Below, piece after piece: positions 58,301 through 64,000 of a DNA stretch of 64,000 nucleotides. The notes under the pieces were generated by a model. It made no database searches, was not told the DNA's origin, and was given only the letters and a program-made list of their open reading frames with translations. Both the position numbers and the translations under genes were made by a program. Positions within the stretch are counted from its first letter, which is position 1. Every line of letters starts with the position of its first letter. Source of the stretch: Colletotrichum lupini (lineage: Eukaryota; Ascomycota; Sordariomycetes; Glomerellales; Glomerellaceae); contig NC_064680.1 in NCBI RefSeq assembly GCF_023278565.1, positions 1,798,001 through 1,862,000 on the forward strand, read 5' to 3'.

Positions 58301-59755
58301 CCCGTAGTAATCGTGTGGCCTTGGTATCCGTGATGTATATGCGCTTTTTGGTAGGAATGATGTTGGATCATTATCTCTCTCCTCATCTTTTATACGGCCT
58401 AGTCAACCTCGCTTTTACGCAAAGATGGAGGGGAAGCTCGGAAAGAGAATATATCAATATTGAAATTGTATCTATGCCTTCGGAACTCGTCGCAAGGATC
58501 CTCGAGTGACGACCGTACATATCTGTAGTCAACCAAGTTCTCGGCAACGAATTTCACAAATAACAGGCCACCCTATAGCCTCATCACGATGACAGAAGAC
58601 CCGATATGGCCCAACTAAGTCCCGAAAACGAGAAACCAGAGGCGGCAAGCTTAAGAGTAGTCGTGTTGGTTTTACTAGTCCTCGCCGAGAGAATCGGTCT
58701 TCATTGCAGCAAATTTCATCGAGAGTGATTCTAATCTCGCGACAGAGTCTCGGAACAAGAAACATAAAAGGTTCTATCCCGAGTGGAAATACCTTAGCTG
58801 AAGGAGCCAAGACTGAAAATTTCCAGACAAGATTCCAATACCAAAATTTCCCTAGATCCAACGCGACGGATATCCCCTATCCCTCGCAGGCGGTAAAGAA
58901 CGAAGGACCAGGAACAGGAACCCAACAAAAGACACACCGCCGTATCATGCACGACCACATCATTCGAGATCATTCGGTTCAAAGCCAAAGAAATGTCTCG
59001 CCCCCCTCCTCCTCAAAAGAAACACGCATGACAGTCCCCCGGTACCGCTTCCGCCGTCTCCGAACTCAAACCCCTCCCGTCGGAACCTCCCTGGCAGTCG
59101 GCCAACGCCCGCCCGCTCGCTCGCCCGCCCTTCATGCATAATCCTCCCTCCCTCTCCATATTCCCGTTGGCAGCATGGGAGATTTCGCGTCCCAGGTAAT
59201 CGCATCCGCGATCCTACAAAAGGAATACCCAAGACAATAGAACCATAACATACCATAGCCTGTAGTGCCTCATCCTCTCCATCGTCACCTTTCACCTACC
59301 TCTATGATCCTGCAGAGCCAGTTGTTCCCGCATGAGACGAGAAAGGTAGATCCCAGGCTCTGGGCTCCAGCGTGGCAGGGTCTCGCTGTAGGCGGCCCCT
59401 CATCACTCATCACCAACCCCCCCGGGCCGAGACCTAGACCGGCCTCGAGTTTGGTTGGGCAATGGTGCGGCTTCTTGTAGAGAGGCAAATAGAAAACCAA
59501 AACGAAACACAAAGGGCGGTGATGGACTGGTAGGAGTGGGAAGCTTGATACATGTTTCCACAATCCTGCAGCCTACATGTGTCTTTTTTCTCCCTCTTGC
59601 TCCTCTTCTTTACGCACCTCTTGATGTGTAGGATTGGGCAGAAAAAAACTAGCTCAATGCCCTTTTGCCTTTTCTACCCGAACCACTCATCTCGAGATCC
59701 GTGTTCCCGGGTCCGGGCATCAGGCGTTCGATGGGTGCCCAGATACAGCAGAAGA

Positions 59756-59769
59756 GGGGGGGGGGGGGG
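59756..59769. repeat. Poly-G run of 14
   Basis: Fourteen consecutive G, flanked by further purine-rich sequence. Four-stranded folding is possible, and sequencing length is unreliable here. Confidence 0.85.
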
Positions 59770-59848
59770 CAAGGTCCCAAAAAGGGAGGGGCAGTAGTGA
59801 TAAGTATGAAGAAGTGTGAGTGTGTGCTCGCATGCATATGAAATATAA

Positions 59849-59866
59849 GTGTGTGTGTGTGTGTGT
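59849..59866. repeat. (GT)9 microsatellite
   Basis: Nine GT units in the gene-poor tract, about 80 bp from the G run. Probably polymorphic. Confidence 0.9.
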
Positions 59867-62348
59867 GGAGAGCGAAGAGGGGGCAGAGAGAGGTTTGAGG
59901 AGGGGGCGCTAGGCTGGGTGTAGAGTACATCGTACTTCGTAGCGTATCATAAGGAGAACCGCCAATCCAGCCAACATGTGGACTGCAGGCTCGGGGCGGC
60001 GGGATTTCTCTCCGCCATGCAAGTCGTACGTCGAGGGTACATGTAGTTTGCTGGCTTGATGCGGGTCGGGGCGTTGGTTGGCAGCCTTAACGGAGAGGGA
60101 ACGTTTGCCCAGCTTCACCTCGGGGAAAGAGCGTGTGCTGTCTCCCGGTGCAAGCGAGATCATCCAGAAAAAAGAGCCAAGCCGGAGACAAGTAAACTAA
60201 AAAGAATCAACGATCTTGAGCTACTGGAAACGGCCCATGCAGGACATAGGATACTATCAGCAAGGGATCCGTACCTCATCAACGTATCAACGTGGTCGAT
60301 CACCAGGAAGATGAAGGCACAGCCCTTAGTGCCTCCTCGACTGCAACGTGTCGCCATGGGACAAAAGCATTAGGCAGCCGAAAAGAAGGTTGGCTCGCAG
60401 CATGAGACCCATCGCACGACGCTCAGGTTCCCCATCTCATTGACCATCGGTGTGCCGTCTCCTACATACGTTGCCTTGAGAAGGGTTCATTGCTTTGCTG
60501 TTCGAATGCTGGCAGACACAGCGAAGTTCCTATCCTGGCCTTCGCACTATGCAGCTGTTGCCCAACCTGGCAGGGCTCAACGAAGGACTGTAACGTTGTC
60601 AGTGCAATATCCCATTGGCGGGACGGGGAAGCGGGAGCAAGAGCAACCAACAAACCAACAATAGATGGGGGCAACATGGGTAACCGAATGATGTGGATGG
60701 GCATGCGGGAGCCATGTAAACCAGCATGATGATGTGGAGATGGGTAAGGGAACAATATCTAGCTGTCGACCAATCTTGGCTCTATTATCGTGTCTGGTGC
60801 ATTTGATTTTGTCGAGCTCTAAAGGAATGTAGAAGGGAAATGACAAACCCTCCTGGCCACATAACGTTTGCTAACGACCGTTGGCACCTTCCACTTCCAC
60901 TCAATCTGTGATTCGCGACATAGACGATTCGTTCGTGGTAGGACCGGGAGCGTGACTCGACTTTTTCTTGAGTCGCCATCGAAGCTGGCCGGGTCGCCTC
61001 ACCTGTAGCTGAACTCTGAAAGGGCTGCTCTTGTGGTTCTTGATTTGGGTTATCATCCATCATGACCAGAATCTATTTATATATATTTACCATAACAAGG
61101 TAGGTAGAGGGGGAAAAAATAGCGGCCGCACATATCAGCCCCTGCGCTGCGGACGTGACAGCCATCCCGATTAACATTGGTCATGCCTAAAGACATGACG
61201 TGCAATACTCCGCTGGCCGACATGCCCGTACTGGCCACCCTTCTCATCGCGCCCTCTTGCAATCCCGAGGAGCGTGCATAATAAATTTCAACGCCCCAAG
61301 CCTGAGTCTGCTTCATGCCGAAAGAGAGCAGAGTACGCACTATGCAAAAAAACACGGCCCAACTGCAATGCTGCCAAGCCCGCGCCGCCATCAACTTTTG
61401 GTTAAACCCGGCCCATTTTCTTCCCCGCCGATGAATCCGTACACAAAAAGAATACGATGTAGTGACAAGAGAGGCGTAGCGACTGTGACTATGTGCTGGT
61501 TGGCAACAATATTGTTTGCGCTCGTGTGCTACCTTGGACTTGACTTTGTAGCTCAGAGATAGAGCGTATGCTAGGGAAGGCCAAGGGGGGTAAAAAATAA
61601 GGGGCCACTCCGCGGAGCATCGATCTCGGTCTCTGACTGCCGAGCCTGCGAAACATAAAGAAAGATAGAAGGAGACAACGCGGCAAAAAATGTCCAAGGA
61701 GACCAAAATAGCGTAAAGAGAAAAGCAGAACTTGATTGCCTGTTTTGATGCATTCTTCGTCGTGTCGATATACGCCTGGCCAGAATAAAGCGGGAGAGCT
61801 TGCCGAATCGAGTGGCAGGCGGTACTCTACAAGGGCGTCCAAAACTTCGAGCAGAGCAAGACGATGAAGCCCGTAAGACGAATTGAAGTAGCTGGCGGTC
61901 TAAAGCTCCTGATCTTGCCACGATCGATCCGCGCCTGGCCGGGCGAGGACTGGAAGCCTATCTTGGTAAGGGAGAAGAAGGAGGGAAAGCAAACATGCAG
62001 CACTCCCACCACGTACAGTAGAAAAGGACAATGGAGAAGCTATTCAACTAAACGTCGCATGAGTAGCAGCAACGACGCTTGCTTGTTGACAGGACGGCAC
62101 CAGAGCGACTGAGTCGCACGTCTGACGTTCAAGTAGACGAAGAGTGATGGTACAGGAGACAAATCGCTCCGACGTTCCGCTTGAGCTGTCTTGCTTGGCG
62201 ATAGGGTGTCGAATGTTACTAGCTTGCCTCGTCCCGTTCTGGATATGAGTATGCGACGGGAGGGTGACGGCAGGAAACTCGCCAGCAGTCTGTCCCCGTC
62301 CTGTAAGACGTGACGTAACCCTCGGCAGTCTGAGTGACCACTTTTGAA

Positions 62349-63622
62349 TCATTGGGTTTGCGTTGGAATTGGCCTCCTTGCCGTCCAAACAAACCTACGT
62401 CCGGCAATCAGTACTCTGCATCTCAAAAAGCTGGGAGCTACCAGACGGTAGTCTGCAGGCGGTAACTTACATTCTGCAGTAGGCATGAACATTGAGTCGA
62501 CAGATTTCCTTCTTGAGATCATCCACCAGTCTGTCCACTTCATGTTTTGGCCAGCGTTCCACCTGAATAAAGGGCGCAAGTGTGAGGCCTTCCAAGCAGT
62601 GCGTAAGGCCGAGGTTGAACCATCTACCCAGCTCTTCTTCCATCGGGTTCTGGCTCCACGGGTTCGTTGGTAGCCTAATCATCTTCTCGGTAATGTCTGT
62701 GAAGCCTGCAGCATGGAGCTCCTTTTTTGTGTCGATTATATCGATGGGTTGCCCGTACCTGTGCATCGCACGCCGCAAGTTCTCACCCCAAAAGACGAGA
62801 AGCGAATTAGACTCAAGAGTGTTGTCGTCGCTACGAGGAATCCATTCGATTTCCACCTGTTCAATGTATCCTCCGGGCTTGATGTGCCTGAATGACTTCC
62901 TGTACAGGTCTGGCCAATCTCTTATGGAACCAAGCAGCATCTGAATATGAACCAGATCGAAGGTTTGTTCCGGCGCTGGCAGTGGCGCCTCCACGTCGGC
63001 TCGCTCGAACCTTACACACGTAGGGATCCTACAAAACGATGAGCTTTCGCTACGAAGAGCGGTAGAAAAGGAGATGCACAACATACAGCTTGGGCTGAAT
63101 GAGAGAAAGATCGAGCCCCAAGACCTGAGCCTTTTGATCTTCGTTTCTATATAGCTCACTATGGTGTGATAGTGTCAGCAAGTCTAGGTTCTAGCAGTCG
63201 GCGCACGGAGGGTGGATAATCTTACTCGCCCACGTCGATCGCCCAAATGCCAGTGCCCGTCCCGAGGTCAAGGACATGGGATTTGGCGGGCAGAGGCACT
63301 TCCCAAAGGCCTCCTCTTGCCTTGGTTATCAGATGGTGGAAGATGTCTAGCCTGTCTTTCTCGAGCTTCGCAATGAGTTAGCATGGGAAAAGATTCATCG
63401 CGGCGAGGAATCATAGGTAACCTACCTCGTCCACAGGAAAAAGATACCGCCCGCGTCTAAATGAGCCATACTGGCGGCCATGCTCAGTGTAGTCAGGGTA
63501 CTCGGTACCAACAGTCCCACTGTAGATGGCACGTTAGCGCTGTATCCTGATAGTGTCCAGAGCAGCAATGGGACCGTCGTGTTTGGCATCATGACATACC
63601 CGTTTTGTGACATTGTTACCAT
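62349..63622 (-). CDS. LaeA-like SAM-dependent methyltransferase (TAM domain)
   Basis: Six exons (63600-63622, 63426-63519, 63226-63365, 63087-63158, 62471-63028, 62349-62394) encode 310 aa. SAM motif I is [18 protein letters not shown], followed by [11 protein letters not shown] (acidic end of strand 2) and [33 protein letters not shown] is the post-III region and [11 protein letters not shown] the C-terminal signature shared by fungal LaeA-like proteins. Before the domain, [21 protein letters not shown] matches the usual entry motif of the group. The first exon is short, with a GCTAAC branch site in its intron; the frame is also open further upstream, so the true start is uncertain. Homologues include both secondary-metabolism regulators and enzymes of individual pathways. 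No cluster is visible next to it, though the window ends here. Confidence 0.87.
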
Positions 63623-64000
63623 GCGAAAGGCAACCTGAAACGAAATTATTTGCCGACGGTGGTTGATTTCTAGTTTCTCTCCGGGACTTGCATCAACAGG
63701 TGACGGGCGATGCGCGTAAAAGCAGCAAGTAGACCTATCACCAACATCCAAAAACCAAGAGAGTGCTGCTATCTTTGAGCTTCTTGCAATACTGACGGCG
63801 TTTCGTCTCGTCGCGGTACAGTGATGAGGTTGGCTTTTGCAAGTTAGTAAATTTACGATGAAGCTCGCGTCCGCGTGAAGAAGAGATGGATCATGGGCTG
63901 ATAGGCAAGGTGGGAAGTGAAGCTGGTGACTTTGAAACATGAAAAGGGGATTGGACCTGGAGAAGTGGAATCGAGCAGCGGGCAATTTAAAGTGTGCGTG
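63623..64000. other. Upstream region of the methyltransferase gene
   Basis: Open in frame with the first exon as far as 63985, which leaves an N-terminal extension possible. No clear signal for one. Confidence 0.4.

Larger units (their letters stand above)
55310..62348. other. 7-kb tract without a recognisable gene
   Basis: Lies between the ends of the convergent ATP20 and methyltransferase genes. It contains many open stretches under 150 codons and one of 209 codons on the minus strand; none has a family motif, signal peptide or convincing splice chain. Simple repeats at 59756-59769 (G14) and 59849-59866 (GT9) are listed separately. It could hold non-coding transcripts or a gene of very short exons that I could not recover. 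Confidence 0.4.

Noticed and set aside
61077..61706. 209-codon minus-strand open frame in the 7-kb gap
   Set aside because: No family motif and composition typical of non-coding DNA.

Overview
The window is nuclear DNA of a filamentous ascomycete (Pezizomycotina), most likely a sordariomycete. The reasons are short GT-AG introns (about 50-115 bp, often with a CTAAC or CTGAC branch site), loose gene spacing, small secreted cysteine-rich proteins, and fungal genes such as a KMT6-type Polycomb methyltransferase, an eisosome core protein, L-arabinitol 4-dehydrogenase and a LaeA-like methyltransferase. A closer placement (for example Colletotrichum-like) is only a guess. I see no tRNA, rRNA, CRISPR array, virus or intact transposon.

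Layout. 1-6.3 kb: the 3' part of a PPZ-type Ser/Thr phosphatase, the tRNA dihydrouridine synthase DUS3, and a small single-pass membrane protein. 7-11.2 kb: an accessory patch with a broken gene of an unnamed fungal family and two predicted secreted cysteine-rich proteins. 12-22 kb: a minus-strand run of BAP31/Yet3, peroxin 13, an NmrA-like protein and the TOS1 cell-wall protein. 25.7-32.2 kb: RAD2/XPG diverging from the NatC Sm-like subunit, which converges on PIL1/LSP1. 32.2-39.8 kb: a 3.6-kb divergent intergenic region holding a perfect 47-bp inverted repeat (a MITE-like element), followed by KMT6. 41.7-43.4 kb: an NCS1 purine-cytosine permease. 47.8-50.6 kb: a third small secreted protein and an isochorismatase-fold hydrolase. 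52.4-55.3 kb: L-arabinitol 4-dehydrogenase and ATP synthase subunit g. 62.3-63.6 kb: a LaeA-like methyltransferase after a 7-kb tract with no recognisable gene.

How the genes relate. Most are unrelated housekeeping genes of DNA repair, tRNA modification, ER and peroxisome biogenesis, chromatin, membrane organisation, mitochondrial energy and pentose catabolism; I see no biosynthetic cluster. The accessory features are the three secreted candidates, the broken gene beside two of them, the inverted-repeat element and several long gene-poor tracts. Exon boundaries were worked out by hand from splice signals, frame continuity and family resemblance. All multi-exon models given keep an open frame, except the one called a pseudogene.
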